Positions 1 through 8,315 of a stretch of DNA of 64,000 bases are shown piece after piece. The notes under the pieces were generated by a model. That model did not search any database. It saw only the letters and a program-made list of their open reading frames with translations, and was not told where the DNA came from. Source of the stretch: Aquicella siphonis. GTDB taxonomy: Bacteria > Pseudomonadota > Gammaproteobacteria > DSM-16500. Where the stretch lies: the NCBI RefSeq assembly GCF_902459485.1, contig NZ_LR699119.1:992001-1056000 (forward strand), given 5' to 3'. Numbering within the stretch: position 1 is the stretch's first letter; each line of letters starts with the position of its first letter. The position numbers and the translations under genes were made by a program.

Positions 1-785
1 CGTCAAGCCTGAATGAGTATCATGAGGCAGTGAAAACCGTCGGAATCCCCTGCGTCGTCAAACCGATCATGAGTTCTTCCGGCAAAGGGCAGAGCATTAT
101 TCGCAGCGAAAATGAAGTCGATAAGGCATGGGAGATAGCGCGAACCGCGGGCAGGACACAATCCGGCCAGGTGATTGTCGAAGCGTTCATTCCTTTCGAT
201 TATGAAATTACTTTATTGACCGTGAGGCATGTCGGAGGCACAACATTTTGCGCGCCTATCGGCCATGCACAGATTAATGGCGATTATCGTGAGTCCTGGC
301 AGCCGCATCCCATGCCGGAAGCCTTGCTGCGTACCGCTCAGCAGATGGCCAGGGCTGTGACAGATTCCTTGGGAGGTTATGGATTATTTGGAGTCGAATT
401 TTTCATCAAGGGAGACCAGGTATATTTCAGTGAAGTCTCGCCTCGCCCGCATGATACGGGTCTGGTGACGCTGGTTTCGCAGGATCAATCTGAATTCGCG
501 TTGCATGTGCGCGCCATATTGGGGCTGCCAGTCCCTTCACTGCGCCAGCTGGGATGCGCTGCCTCGCACGCCTTGCTGGCGCGCGGACACGGGTCGCAGA
601 TCCGCTATCACCATCTTGATCTCGCGCTCGATCTCCCGGAGACGCAGCTAAGGCTGTTTGGCAAGCCGGAAGTACAAGGTGAGCGGCGCGTGGGTGTGGT
701 GTTGGCCATTGGTGACAGTGTGGAAACCGCGAGAGCAAGAGCAAGACAGGCACATGACTTGATCAGGGTGGAAGTGCGGGCATGA
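1..785 (+). CDS. purT: Formate-dependent phosphoribosylglycinamide formyltransferase 2 (PurT), 3' part
   Basis: This is the C-terminal two thirds of PurT, which makes formyl-GAR from GAR, formate and ATP in cytoplasmic purine synthesis. The reading frame is open from base 3, so the gene starts outside the window; the family is about 390 residues and about 260 are here. The ATP-grasp lid is visible near the left edge ([14 protein letters not shown]), followed by [16 protein letters not shown], the metal-binding FGVEFF and the [10 protein letters not shown] motif that is diagnostic for PurT rather than PurK. The stop lies 11 bases from the end of the convergent corA gene, with no room for a separate terminator. 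Identity is secure; only the 5' end is missing. Confidence 0.96.
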   Translation, partial: SSLNEYHEAVKTVGIPCVVKPIMSSSGKGQSIIRSENEVDKAWEIARTAGRTQSGQVIVEAFIPFDYEITLLTVRHVGGTTFCAPIGHAQINGDYRESWQPHPMPEALLRTAQQMARAVTDSLGGYGLFGVEFFIKGDQVYFSEVSPRPHDTGLVTLVSQDQSEFALHVRAILGLPVPSLRQLGCAASHALLARGHGSQIRYHHLDLALDLPETQLRLFGKPEVQGERRVGVVLAIGDSVETARARARQAHDLIRVEVRA

Positions 786-796
786 TCGCGGAAGCA

Positions 797-1864
797 TTAT
801 ATCCAGCGTTTTTTTCTGAAAAAAACAATCATGAACATGATCATGAAGATCATGAGAGACAGGATCACCATGAAAGCCCAGGGAGAATGCATCAGCGGAA
901 CACCGGGCACGTTCATGCCGTAAATGCTTGCCAGCGCAGTAATGGGAATGAAGATGGTAGTGATGATGGTCAGCGTTTTCATGATTTCATTCATGCGTAT
1001 CGTGAGTGCTGACAAGTACATGTCCAATATGCTGGATAACATGTCCCTAAAGGTTTCCAGTGTGTCTATGGCCTGCATGGCGTGGTCATAGACATCGCGC
1101 AGGTATACCCGGGTAAAGGATGTGATGAGTTCGTCTTCAACGTAAAGCAAGTGGCTGACTGCTTCCCGCATGGGCCAGATTACTTTTCTTAAAAGCAGCA
1201 TCTGCCTTTTCAATCGATAGAGTGTTCGCGCTGTCTGCGGTTTCGGCGAGGTGATCACGCGTTGTTCGATTTTCTCGATCTGGTCTCCTTGTGCTTCGAG
1301 CACAACAAAATATTCGTCTACCACAGCATCGATCATGCGGTATGCAAGATAATCGCTGCCGTGCTGGCGCAGCCGCTGGTTTGCACTCCCTTGCAGACGT
1401 TTGCGAATATCATGGAAGCGTGAAGAATCATGTTCATGAAAAGACAATATATAATCCTTTCCTATCACCAGGCTCAATTGGGCGATATTGAATTTGGCCA
1501 TTTTGGCCTGCCAGGTCAATACTTTCAGGGTGATGAAAATATAACCGTCAAATTCTTCGACCTTGGGACGCTGTTCAACATTCAGGATATCTTCGACAGT
1601 CAGGGGATGAAGGTGAAACTGTTTTGCGATTTGATCGATAAGCCCGCTGTCATGCAGGCCTTCAACATTCACCCAGGTAACATAGCCGGGTTTTTGTGCG
1701 CCCATGCAGGACTCCAGGCTGTCCCCCTTGCTTTCTTCCGATTCACTGGCATTATAAGTGGTGACAGTAATAATCGGCTTTTCCCGGCTTTTTTCACCTG
1801 TGTAAACAGGTGTTCCCGGGGGTTGTCCGGCTTTTTTCGCCCGCTTATGGACTTCTGAGAACAT
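797..1864 (-). CDS. corA: CorA-family magnesium/cobalt channel
   Basis: 355-residue CorA-type inner-membrane divalent cation channel. A soluble N-terminal domain, with a basic start and WVNVEGL leading into HPLTVEDILN, is followed by a long helical stalk. Two C-terminal transmembrane helices follow, with the signature YGMN between them. The C-terminus is basic (FFRKKRWI), as expected inside the cell. The frame stays open upstream to 2266 and would run into the divergent lipase gene. I chose the ATG at 1864 because an AGGAAAAGGA ribosome site precedes it and the length then fits the family. It converges with purT and is divergent from the lipase gene, with about 125 bases between the two starts. 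Confidence 0.93.
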   Translation of the reverse strand: MFSEVHKRAKKAGQPPGTPVYTGEKSREKPIITVTTYNASESEESKGDSLESCMGAQKPGYVTWVNVEGLHDSGLIDQIAKQFHLHPLTVEDILNVEQRPKVEEFDGYIFITLKVLTWQAKMAKFNIAQLSLVIGKDYILSFHEHDSSRFHDIRKRLQGSANQRLRQHGSDYLAYRMIDAVVDEYFVVLEAQGDQIEKIEQRVITSPKPQTARTLYRLKRQMLLLRKVIWPMREAVSHLLYVEDELITSFTRVYLRDVYDHAMQAIDTLETFRDMLSSILDMYLSALTIRMNEIMKTLTIITTIFIPITALASIYGMNVPGVPLMHSPWAFMVILSLMIFMIMFMIVFFRKKRWI

Positions 1865-1990
1865 GGATGGTTTCCTTTTCCTGCATCCATTATACAATGA
1901 GTTGAGAATCGGGCAATGGGCCATGCCGTCTTCCAATCGGGTACGGCTGGCTAAACTAGGATTTTTCTTAACATCAAGGAAGCTCATCAC

Positions 1991-3052
1991 ATGAAAAAAA
2001 TTCTTCTTTTTCTTTTGCTGCTGACGGGTGTATTCAATGCTTACGCCGCCAATATCAACAAGATTGTTTTTTTCGGCGACAGCCTGACGGATAATGGTAA
2101 CTTGTATTCCCTGCTGCTTCATATTCTTCCCAAGTCGCCGCCGTATTTCAAAGGACGTTTTACCAACGGCGAGACATGGGCCGAGAATGTCGGTCACCAT
2201 TATTACAATAAAAATTATGCGGATTACAAGATATACGCGCTGGGCGGCGCCACAGCGGTATTCCACATGCCCACACCGAAATTCATTTCTCCCACCATTC
2301 TTGAGGCGGAAGTGGATACTTACCTCCTTGACTCTCTCTTCAGGGACAGAAGCAAGGTGTTGTTCGCGATCTGGATAGGCGGAAATGATTATCTTTTTGA
2401 TTCGGATGCCAATGCGGATTCGGCAACTGATAAAGTGGTGAATAAAATTGCCTGGGCTGTCAAGACATTGTCCTACTATGGCGGTAAAAACTTCCTGATA
2501 CTGAATCTACCGGATTTGTCGCGAGTACCGGAAGCTAGAAACAAGTCCATGGCGAACTTGCACGTTTTGACTGTCCTGCATAATCAAAAGCTCGATGAAG
2601 CCATGCAGAAAATCCGGCAGTCAAATCCCGGAGTGAATATCACCCAAGTCAATATATATGACATGTTTAATGATGTGATGGCTGATCCTGAGAAGTACAA
2701 TCAGAAATATAACGTGCACTTGACTAATACTGCTGAATCCTGCTGGAAAGGCGGATATCTGTTTTCAAGAATACTGACAGACGAGCGATTGACGCAGGAA
2801 ATTCAACAAGCTGTCGCCGCCGGCAACGAAAAAGTCCCTGCGGATTTTGATGCACGGGCCATGAGTAATTATATTCTCAACACACCGGCGCTTGCATACA
2901 CCTATCAAATGAGCATGTCTTATGCGTCAGGCAATATGCCATGCGCGAATCCTGATGAATATATATTCTGGGATTCTATTCATCCCACGGCAGTGGTTCA
3001 TCGTATCCTGGCCGATATTGTGATTGAAAAACTGGGCAATCAGATCGGCTGA
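1991..3052 (+). CDS. Secreted GDSL lipase/lysophospholipase (PlaA/GCAT-like)
   Basis: 353-residue SGNH/GDSL hydrolase with a clear signal peptide (residues 1-20, cleaved near AYAA). Block I is FFGDSLTDNGN with the nucleophile serine. Oxyanion-hole residues are seen in LGGATA and IGGNDY. The catalytic Asp-His pair is in DSIHPTAVVH near the C-terminus. This arrangement matches the secreted lysophospholipase A/glycerophospholipid:cholesterol acyltransferase group of Legionella (PlaA, PlaC, PlaD) and thermolabile haemolysins. An AAGGAAG ribosome site precedes the ATG. Probable role, inferred: hydrolysis of host or environmental phospholipids after type II secretion. The exact substrate cannot be read from the sequence. 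It appears to be a single-gene unit. Confidence 0.88.
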   Translation: MKKILLFLLLLTGVFNAYAANINKIVFFGDSLTDNGNLYSLLLHILPKSPPYFKGRFTNGETWAENVGHHYYNKNYADYKIYALGGATAVFHMPTPKFISPTILEAEVDTYLLDSLFRDRSKVLFAIWIGGNDYLFDSDANADSATDKVVNKIAWAVKTLSYYGGKNFLILNLPDLSRVPEARNKSMANLHVLTVLHNQKLDEAMQKIRQSNPGVNITQVNIYDMFNDVMADPEKYNQKYNVHLTNTAESCWKGGYLFSRILTDERLTQEIQQAVAAGNEKVPADFDARAMSNYILNTPALAYTYQMSMSYASGNMPCANPDEYIFWDSIHPTAVVHRILADIVIEKLGNQIG

Positions 3053-3114
3053 GCAATACATGATCCGAAAAATGATGTCTTGTTGATAACCTGATCATGA
3101 ACTTGTGGCGCAAT

Positions 3115-3138
3115 CCGGCCGCCTGCTGCTGCGGCCGG
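3115..3138. terminator. GC-rich hairpin downstream of lipase gene
   Basis: Perfect 8-bp arms (CCGGCCGC/GCGGCCGG) around an 8-base loop, 63 bases after the lipase stop. There is no T-run on the plus strand, so it could be a weak or Rho-assisted terminator or an RNA-stabilising hairpin. The rest of 3139-3330 is the presumed promoter region of the bufferin operon; no convincing -35/-10 pair was identified. Confidence 0.4.
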
Positions 3139-3330
3139 AAAAGCAGGCTCAGGAGGTTTCTCAACAGGTGAACAATCCCGATTTTTCATGACAAAAACAT
3201 TCTCATTTACAGTTGCTTAACCGGGAGAGAGGGAAGTACCTAATGGACAGCGGCGGCTGGCTGAGTCACGATATATCTTGTTGCGAGAAAAAATGACGGA
3301 AGGTCAAACACATTAACCGGAGGATGTGCT

Positions 3331-3639
3331 ATGTCCAAGAAAATCGTGATAGCCGCATTGGGTGCGGTCGTTGCCATGGGAATTGGCTCGGGAACGCTGG
3401 CGGATCAAATGAGTGACAGCATGAAAATGCAAAAGGAAACGAGTGATACGCTTAATAAAGCCATGCCGGGCGGGTTCGAGAAATGTTACGGTATTGCAAA
3501 AGCGGGCAAGAATGATTGTGCCTCCAAAACAGAGGCATGTGCGGGACAAGCCAAGGCAGATGGCGCAAAAGACGCCTGGCTGGGTGTGCCAAAAGGAACT
3601 TGCAACAAAATAGTCGGCGGCAGCACCACAGAAGGATAG
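3331..3639 (+). CDS. bufA: Bufferin-type precursor peptide (DUF2282/BufA)
   Basis: 102-residue small protein with an N-terminal signal-like segment (residues 1-24, basic start then a hydrophobic Ala/Gly/Val stretch ending TLADQ). The conserved DUF2282 core follows: [15 protein letters not shown], a further Cys in EACAG, and [11 protein letters not shown]. Exactly four cysteines are present, the number described for bufferins. In that family some Cys become thiooxazole heterocycles through the DUF692 enzyme, and the exported product binds copper. A good GGAGG ribosome site precedes the ATG. It is the first gene of a four-gene unit with bufB, bufC and doxX, which is strong context for this role. 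Modification of this particular peptide is inferred from the family. Confidence 0.9.
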   Translation: MSKKIVIAALGAVVAMGIGSGTLADQMSDSMKMQKETSDTLNKAMPGGFEKCYGIAKAGKNDCASKTEACAGQAKADGAKDAWLGVPKGTCNKIVGGSTTEG

Positions 3640-3644
3640 TTTGC

Positions 3645-4529
3645 TTGAATGACAAGCTGCGTACGGATCTTTTTGGCAGTGTAGGCGTGGGCCTGAGAGC
3701 GTGTCATTATGCGCATGTTGAATTGAATTATCCGGCCATTCCCTGGTTTGAAGTATTGTCGGATAATTATCTCTTCGACGGCGGCCCTGGATTGCGCCAC
3801 CTGGAAAAGATCCGCGCGGCATATCCTGTCACCCTCCATGGGGTAGGGATGTCGCTGGGATCCACGGATGTTCTGAATTGGGAATATTTCAGAAAATTAA
3901 AATCGCTTATTCAGCGTGTCGAACCGGTAATGGTGTCAGATCATTTATGCTGGACATCGTTCGGCGGCCAGTATTTTCATGAACTATTACCGCTCCCTTA
4001 TACTGAGGAAGCGGTCAGGCATACAGCGGGGCGCATCAGGGCAGTCCAGGATTTTCTCGGACAGCGTATCATGATTGAGAATGTTTCAAGTTATTTTTCG
4101 TGCCGTTATGCCGAACTCAATGAATGGGAATTTCTGCAGGCGGTTGCTGATGAAGCGGATTGCTTCATTTTGCTGGATATTAACAATATCTATGTGAGCG
4201 CGCGCAGCCATCATTTTAACCCGGAAGATTATATCGCGGGCTTGAACAGCAGGCGTATCAGGCAGTTTCACCTTGCGGGTTTTGAAGACCGCGGCACGCA
4301 TTTGCTGGACACGCACAGCGCGCCCGTGCATGCGCCGGTGTGGGAATTGTTCAGGCAAGCATTGAGTAAATGGGGTGCAATTCCCGCCATCATTGAATGG
4401 GATAATCAAATACCGGCGTTCGAACGATTACAGTATGAAGCCGCGCAAGCACAGGAAATCATGACACATCATGTTAACTTTGCACGAGTATCAACGCCAG
4501 TTTGCGATGGGATTGAATTCGGAAAGTGA
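3645..4529 (+). CDS. bufB: Multinuclear iron-dependent oxidase, DUF692 (BufB)
   Basis: 294-residue DUF692/MNIO protein, a TIM-barrel enzyme that uses iron to remodel cysteines in RiPP precursors. Family metal-ligand motifs are visible in order: LHGVGMSLGS, SDHLCW, IENVSSY, LLDINNIYVSA, FHLAGFEDRG and IIEWDNQIPAFE. The frame has no ATG near the expected start and runs back into bufA. The best start is TTG at 3645, with GAAGGA at 3631-3636 inside the last codons of bufA, giving a 5-base gap and probable translational coupling. Its 3' end overlaps bufC by 59 bases. Known family partner: BufC, which delivers the precursor. Confidence is high for the family and moderate for the start. Confidence 0.92.
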   Translation: MNDKLRTDLFGSVGVGLRACHYAHVELNYPAIPWFEVLSDNYLFDGGPGLRHLEKIRAAYPVTLHGVGMSLGSTDVLNWEYFRKLKSLIQRVEPVMVSDHLCWTSFGGQYFHELLPLPYTEEAVRHTAGRIRAVQDFLGQRIMIENVSSYFSCRYAELNEWEFLQAVADEADCFILLDINNIYVSARSHHFNPEDYIAGLNSRRIRQFHLAGFEDRGTHLLDTHSAPVHAPVWELFRQALSKWGAIPAIIEWDNQIPAFERLQYEAAQAQEIMTHHVNFARVSTPVCDGIEFGK

Positions 4530-5247
4530 TGAGTTTTTACAAGTCATCATTGCCGGCTCAGGCCTGACGCAAAATGAATTGTTCGCGATATACCGCGGCA
4601 GTAGTTTTGGCGCGCTGCAAACCGCGCTAAAGGAAATTTATCCTGTAGTCCACAGGCTGGTAGGCGAAGATTTTTTTATTGCCATGATTAACTTTTACAT
4701 TTCCTCCCATGCGTCATATTTTCCTGATCTCGCGCGGTATGGCGCTGATTTCGCGGAATTCATCCGGCACTATGCGCCGGCGCAGTCGCTTCCTTATCTT
4801 CCTGATGTGGCCAGACTGGAATGGGCATGGCATAAAGTGTCGATAGCGCCATCCTCGCCCGCAATCAATTTTCAGAAACTGGGAGAATGTTATGCCGAGC
4901 ATGGCGAACGTCTCGTGTTTGACATTCCGGCGGATTTTTCCCTGTTGGCCTCGCAATATCCCATTCATGAAATCTGGGAGAAAAACCAGCCTGAATGCCA
5001 GGGAGACGCAGACATCGTGCTGCCTGATAGTGCAATATTTTATTATTTTGTGTGTTGTGTGCATGATGTCATGCGTATTGATTATTTGACAAAAGAGGAA
5101 TGGCAGGTGCTTTCCTGGATACGAAAGGGAATGAATCTGGCGAAGGTTGTCGAAAACATCCATGTGTCACTTCCTGAAGTGAATATTGTCGAATTGCTCC
5201 CGCGCATGATTGAGCGAGGCTGGCTTGCTGATTTTAAAATCAGATGA
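4471..5247 (+). CDS. bufC: DUF2063 RiPP-recognition partner protein (BufC)
   Basis: 258-residue protein whose first 100 residues carry the DUF2063 domain (NELFAIYRGSSFGALQTALKE, IYPVVHRLVGEDFF, YPFLPDVARLEWA-type region). The C-terminal 90 residues end in a winged-helix-like segment (LAKVVENIHVSLPEVNIVELLPRMIERGWL). Such proteins are partners of DUF692 enzymes in bufferin and related pathways and are thought to bind the precursor. The start lies inside bufB (59-base overlap), so translation is probably coupled. Older annotations call this family a putative DNA-binding protein; the operon argues for the RiPP role. Confidence 0.88.
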   Translation: MLTLHEYQRQFAMGLNSESDEFLQVIIAGSGLTQNELFAIYRGSSFGALQTALKEIYPVVHRLVGEDFFIAMINFYISSHASYFPDLARYGADFAEFIRHYAPAQSLPYLPDVARLEWAWHKVSIAPSSPAINFQKLGECYAEHGERLVFDIPADFSLLASQYPIHEIWEKNQPECQGDADIVLPDSAIFYYFVCCVHDVMRIDYLTKEEWQVLSWIRKGMNLAKVVENIHVSLPEVNIVELLPRMIERGWLADFKIR

Positions 5248-5278
5248 AAGCCTGTCAGAATCGCAGAGGAGAACAGAT

Positions 5279-5752
5279 ATGCTTTTCAAACAATGGGTGG
5301 TCGGCGCCTGGAGTATTTTCGATCGCATTTGTATTTTCCTGCAGCCGTTAGGCGACTTGTTTATCCGTTGCTGGGTGGCAAAAGCCTTTATTGCGTCAGG
5401 CCTGACCAAAACCAGCAGCTGGAGCAGCACACTTTTATTATTTCAATACGAGTATCAAGTGCCGTTGTTGCCGCCGGAAATGGCGGCAGTACTGGCTGTT
5501 ATTATTGAGCTGGGTATATCGGCATTCCTGGTGCTGGGCCTGGGCGGACGCATACCCGCTTTGATTCTGTTTGTATTTAACATCATGGCGGTGGTGTCCT
5601 ACCCTGTGTTATGGACACCGGCAGGTTACACCGGTCTGAAAGATCATATCTGCTGGGGAATCGTTTTATTGGTGATTCTGCTGCATGGCACGGGAAAAAT
5701 CAGTCTGGACCAGGCTGTCATCTGGTGGTGGAAGCGCAGGCATCCTGTTTGA
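5279..5752 (+). CDS. DoxX-family membrane protein
   Basis: 157-residue inner-membrane protein with four predicted helices and the DoxX features GDLFIRCWVAKAFIASGL, PPEMAAVLAVIIELG and a Pro-containing last helix pair. DoxX proteins are frequent last genes in bufferin operons, where a link to copper or redox handling at the membrane is suspected but not proven. The ATG at 5279 is chosen because AGAGGAGA precedes it; the open frame extends to 5210 within bufC but lacks a site there. The gap to bufC is 31 bases, so the gene is almost certainly cotranscribed. Confidence 0.87.
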   Translation: MLFKQWVVGAWSIFDRICIFLQPLGDLFIRCWVAKAFIASGLTKTSSWSSTLLLFQYEYQVPLLPPEMAAVLAVIIELGISAFLVLGLGGRIPALILFVFNIMAVVSYPVLWTPAGYTGLKDHICWGIVLLVILLHGTGKISLDQAVIWWWKRRHPV

Positions 5753-5845
5753 AACGGATGGATTTGTCTTTGGCGTGAAGGTTGTCATCCTGAGAGGTAA
5801 TGGGTATAAAGTATATAACCATGTCTCATCAGGGAGAATGAATGT

Positions 5846-6400
5846 ATGTCCGCAAAACTTTTTAATGCCAATCTGCGTAATGGAATGTTTGCCGGCATGG
5901 GTGCGCTGGTCATTGCCGGCTGCGCAACCAGCCAGGCTCCGGAACAAATGCCGGCGCAGCCTGCTGCAGGAACTTCATTGCTGACGGAACAGCCGCCGCA
6001 GCCTCCTATAGTAAATTACAAACATGTGACACTCACCAACCTGAATATGAATAATCAGGGTAATCAAATCATGATCAAGCCGGGCAAAACCATTCAGGCA
6101 GTCATTCAGTATAATTACAATTGTCCTAACTGTTACCAGAGCCTTAATAACCAAATCATTATCGGCCTGGCCCGCCGCAGCGCGCAAGCTTGTATTTATA
6201 ATGGCGGCCCGCAGGGAGCAGGTTCGGCGGAATTCACATTGAAAGCACCCGCCAAGCCAGGAAAATACGAAGTGCGATTCCGCGGGTTGCAAGCCATGGA
6301 TTGCGGCGAAGCCCTCAGGGCAGGGTGGAACGCAGATAATTCTCCATCAAAACAGACTACTATTGGAACTATCATTGTTTCGCGCAAAGCCGAGTCTTGA
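5846..6400 (+). CDS. Putative lipoprotein with CxxC motif
   Basis: 184-residue protein with a lipoprotein signal: hydrophobic residues 14-25 and a lipobox ending ALVIAGC with Cys26. The mature part has a proline-rich linker, then a domain resembling an immunoglobulin-like beta-sandwich (KPGKTIQAVIQYNY, PAKPGKYEVRFRG). It contains a CPNC pair and two further Cys. I do not recognise a named family. Following the bufferin operon by about 90 bases, it might be a metal- or thiol-related envelope protein, but that is only a guess from position. The gene ends next to an extragenic palindrome. Confidence 0.7.
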   Translation: MSAKLFNANLRNGMFAGMGALVIAGCATSQAPEQMPAQPAAGTSLLTEQPPQPPIVNYKHVTLTNLNMNNQGNQIMIKPGKTIQAVIQYNYNCPNCYQSLNNQIIIGLARRSAQACIYNGGPQGAGSAEFTLKAPAKPGKYEVRFRGLQAMDCGEALRAGWNADNSPSKQTTIGTIIVSRKAES

Positions 6401-6422
6401 CGACGGTGCCTCGTGGGGGGCT

Positions 6423-6470
6423 GGATTCCCGCTTTTGCGCGGGAATGACGAGACAAGCGGGAATGACGAG
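6423..6470. repeat. REP-like extragenic palindrome (GGATTCCCGC family)
   Basis: GGATTCCCGC, a short loop and GCGGGAATGACG form a hairpin, and the right half is repeated once more at 6458-6470. The same element type occurs at 49805-49830 and 50037-50122. It lies directly after the lipoprotein gene and may protect its mRNA 3' end. The remainder of 6471-6704 holds no gene I can support. Confidence 0.75.
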
Positions 6471-6704
6471 ATGCGTAAACCATGGCATGATTTTCCGGTT
6501 CATTCCCGCATGCTTATAGACGGGCAGGTTCGCCGCGACGGCGGCGGCGAGCAAGACATACATGATGATTTGCCAGTAATTTCATTTACTTGAAATGAAC
6601 CAAGGGTTACACCGAATAGACACCCGTCATTTTATCCATGAAAATGAAATCATTCCGCACAGACATTCTCTAAGATGGATTTTAGCCTGATTCACGGAGT
6701 GATT

Positions 6705-6833
6705 ATGTCTAAGCCTCTTATCATTGCTGTATTCGGCGCATTACTCATGCTATGCATAGGCGCGCAATTGTTTTCAGTCAATCGTTCCGACCGTTCTGAT
6801 CGTTTGACTCAAAATTATTATTACGTGCACTGA
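6705..6833 (+). CDS. Small single-span membrane protein, 42 residues
   Basis: Short reading frame with a good start: ATG at 6705 preceded by ACGGAG at 6695-6700. The product has a short basic start, a hydrophobic helix over residues 5-22 (PLIIAVFGALLMLCIGAQLF), then a charged repeat NRSDRSDR and the ending NYYYVH. It fits a small inner-membrane protein with the C-terminus outside or inside undetermined. It is not a shadow of another gene, since it occupies its own gap between the lipoprotein gene and the convergent symporter gene. No family was recognised. Confidence 0.55.
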   Translation: MSKPLIIAVFGALLMLCIGAQLFSVNRSDRSDRLTQNYYYVH

Positions 6834-6885
6834 GTCATGCGTGATGATTCTGGACAGATCCGGCATAGCCGGCGAGTGACACGGT

Positions 6886-8121
6886 TCATGGAGTGTTCGC
6901 ATGATTCACGGCGGTGTGCGTGCTGCGCTTTTGCTGGTAATGATCGACAATCGCCGCACACGCCAGATCTCCCCAGACATTTGTCATGGTGCGGAAACGA
7001 TCGAGTATACGGTCAAACGGAAGCAATAATCCAATCGCGGATGCGGGCACGTTGACGTTACGCAAGACCATCACCATGGTGATCAAGCCGCCTTCAGGTA
7101 TTCCGGTCGCGCCCATGCCGGCGAGAATTGCCGTCAGAAAGACGCCGATTTGCGCGGGAATGGATAAGTCAAATCCCAGTATCTGACAAAAAAATAATGC
7201 TGACACTGCTTCATACATGGCTGTTCCGGCCAGGTTGATGGTAGTGGCGAGTGGAAGAACGAAGCGCGCGACATCATCATTTATTTTTTCATTCTTCGCG
7301 ACCATCAGGGTGACGGGCAGTGTGGCCATGGAGCTTGATGTGGCGAACGCGGTGAGTAACGCATTGGATGCCGCTGAGAGCAGATGTCTGGGATTTCGTC
7401 CGGTGATCAAGGTCACCAGTATCATCTGCCACAGAATTTGTAATAATAATCCGGACAGAAAGATGAAGATGAATAACAACATGCCTTTCAGGCTTTGCAG
7501 TAACAGATGCTGCAGAGAGGCTTCTGCTACAGCGGTGCCCAGCAATGAAAACAACCCTATGGGTGTGAGATACATCAGCCAGATAATCATCCGTATCAGG
7601 ACATCGCGTAATCCCACAAAAAAATCAATAACAGGATGGGCGGTCTTGCCTACAGAAATGCAAGCGATGGAAAATACGATGCTGAAGAAAACGATGGGCA
7701 TGATTTCATATTTTGCCGCGGCCTCCACTATGTTGGGAGGAAATAGTGACAGCAGGTATGAAGAAAGCGGAACAGGCTTGAGGTCAAGAGGGGTGGCGTT
7801 TGCCAGAATCAGACTGGGCGGAATGCCAATTCCCGGCTTGAACAGGTTTAACAAGACTAATCCTATGGTCACGGCGATAGACACGCTTACCATGACATAA
7901 GCCATTGTGTATAAGCCTATCGAGCCCAGTCGCTTGCCCCCCAGGCTGGTGATAGCGCTGACCAGCGCGCAAAAAATCAATGGTAAAACAATCAGCTTCA
8001 ATAAATTGATAAACAACTGACCAATCCAGCTGATTGAAATCATCATGGTAGGGTATAATACGCCGAAAATGATACCCAGCGCGATGCTTAATAGAATCAA
8101 GATGAACATAGTGTTCTTCAT
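6886..8121 (-). CDS. Dicarboxylate/amino acid:cation symporter (DAACS/SDF family)
   Basis: 411-residue transporter of the glutamate/dicarboxylate symporter family (GltP/DctA type), with eight helices and two re-entrant loops. Evidence: an N-terminal helix pair with LLKLIVLPLIFCALVSAITSLG, the serine-rich hairpin AFATSSSMATLPVT, helix 7 TTINLAGTAMYEAVSALFF, hairpin 2 GMGATGIPEGGLITM and helix 8 RTMTNVWGDLACAAIV. The usual NMDGT/NLDGT sodium motif reads NLAGT here, with the Asp lost; the helix 8 Asp is kept. Start chosen at 8121 (MKNTMF), preceded by AAAGGAG at slightly long spacing; an upstream GTG is possible. Substrate unknown: glutamate, aspartate or a C4-dicarboxylate. Confidence 0.88.
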   Translation of the reverse strand: MKNTMFILILLSIALGIIFGVLYPTMMISISWIGQLFINLLKLIVLPLIFCALVSAITSLGGKRLGSIGLYTMAYVMVSVSIAVTIGLVLLNLFKPGIGIPPSLILANATPLDLKPVPLSSYLLSLFPPNIVEAAAKYEIMPIVFFSIVFSIACISVGKTAHPVIDFFVGLRDVLIRMIIWLMYLTPIGLFSLLGTAVAEASLQHLLLQSLKGMLLFIFIFLSGLLLQILWQMILVTLITGRNPRHLLSAASNALLTAFATSSSMATLPVTLMVAKNEKINDDVARFVLPLATTINLAGTAMYEAVSALFFCQILGFDLSIPAQIGVFLTAILAGMGATGIPEGGLITMVMVLRNVNVPASAIGLLLPFDRILDRFRTMTNVWGDLACAAIVDHYQQKRSTHTAVNHANTP

Positions 8122-8315
8122 AAAGCTGGCGCGCTCCTTTGGCTGAAATATCCACCAGAACAATAATATACACTTTTTCACCGTGACCAGTGTATCCCTG
8201 TGGCTGCGGCCAGTCTGGGCGGGACCGTTGTTTGGGCCGTACAAATTGAGTACAATCGCTGGCTTGATTGTAAGCATTCGATATTTTTTCAATCCATTAA
8301 TCGGGGAGTCATGAC

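Noticed and set aside
1430-1858. Plus-strand frame of 142 residues opposite corA
   Set aside because: Shadow of the corA coding region with no ribosome site or recognisable domain.
797-2266. Long version of CorA (489 residues)
   Set aside because: It would overlap the divergent lipase gene and its signal peptide; a good ribosome site supports the start at 1864.
6372-6563. Minus-strand frame beginning MYVLLAAAVAANLPVYKHAG, like the start of a small membrane protein (DUF2818-like)
   Set aside because: It runs into the REP-like repeat and the lipoprotein gene, has no ribosome site and looks at best like a fragment; too weak to annotate.
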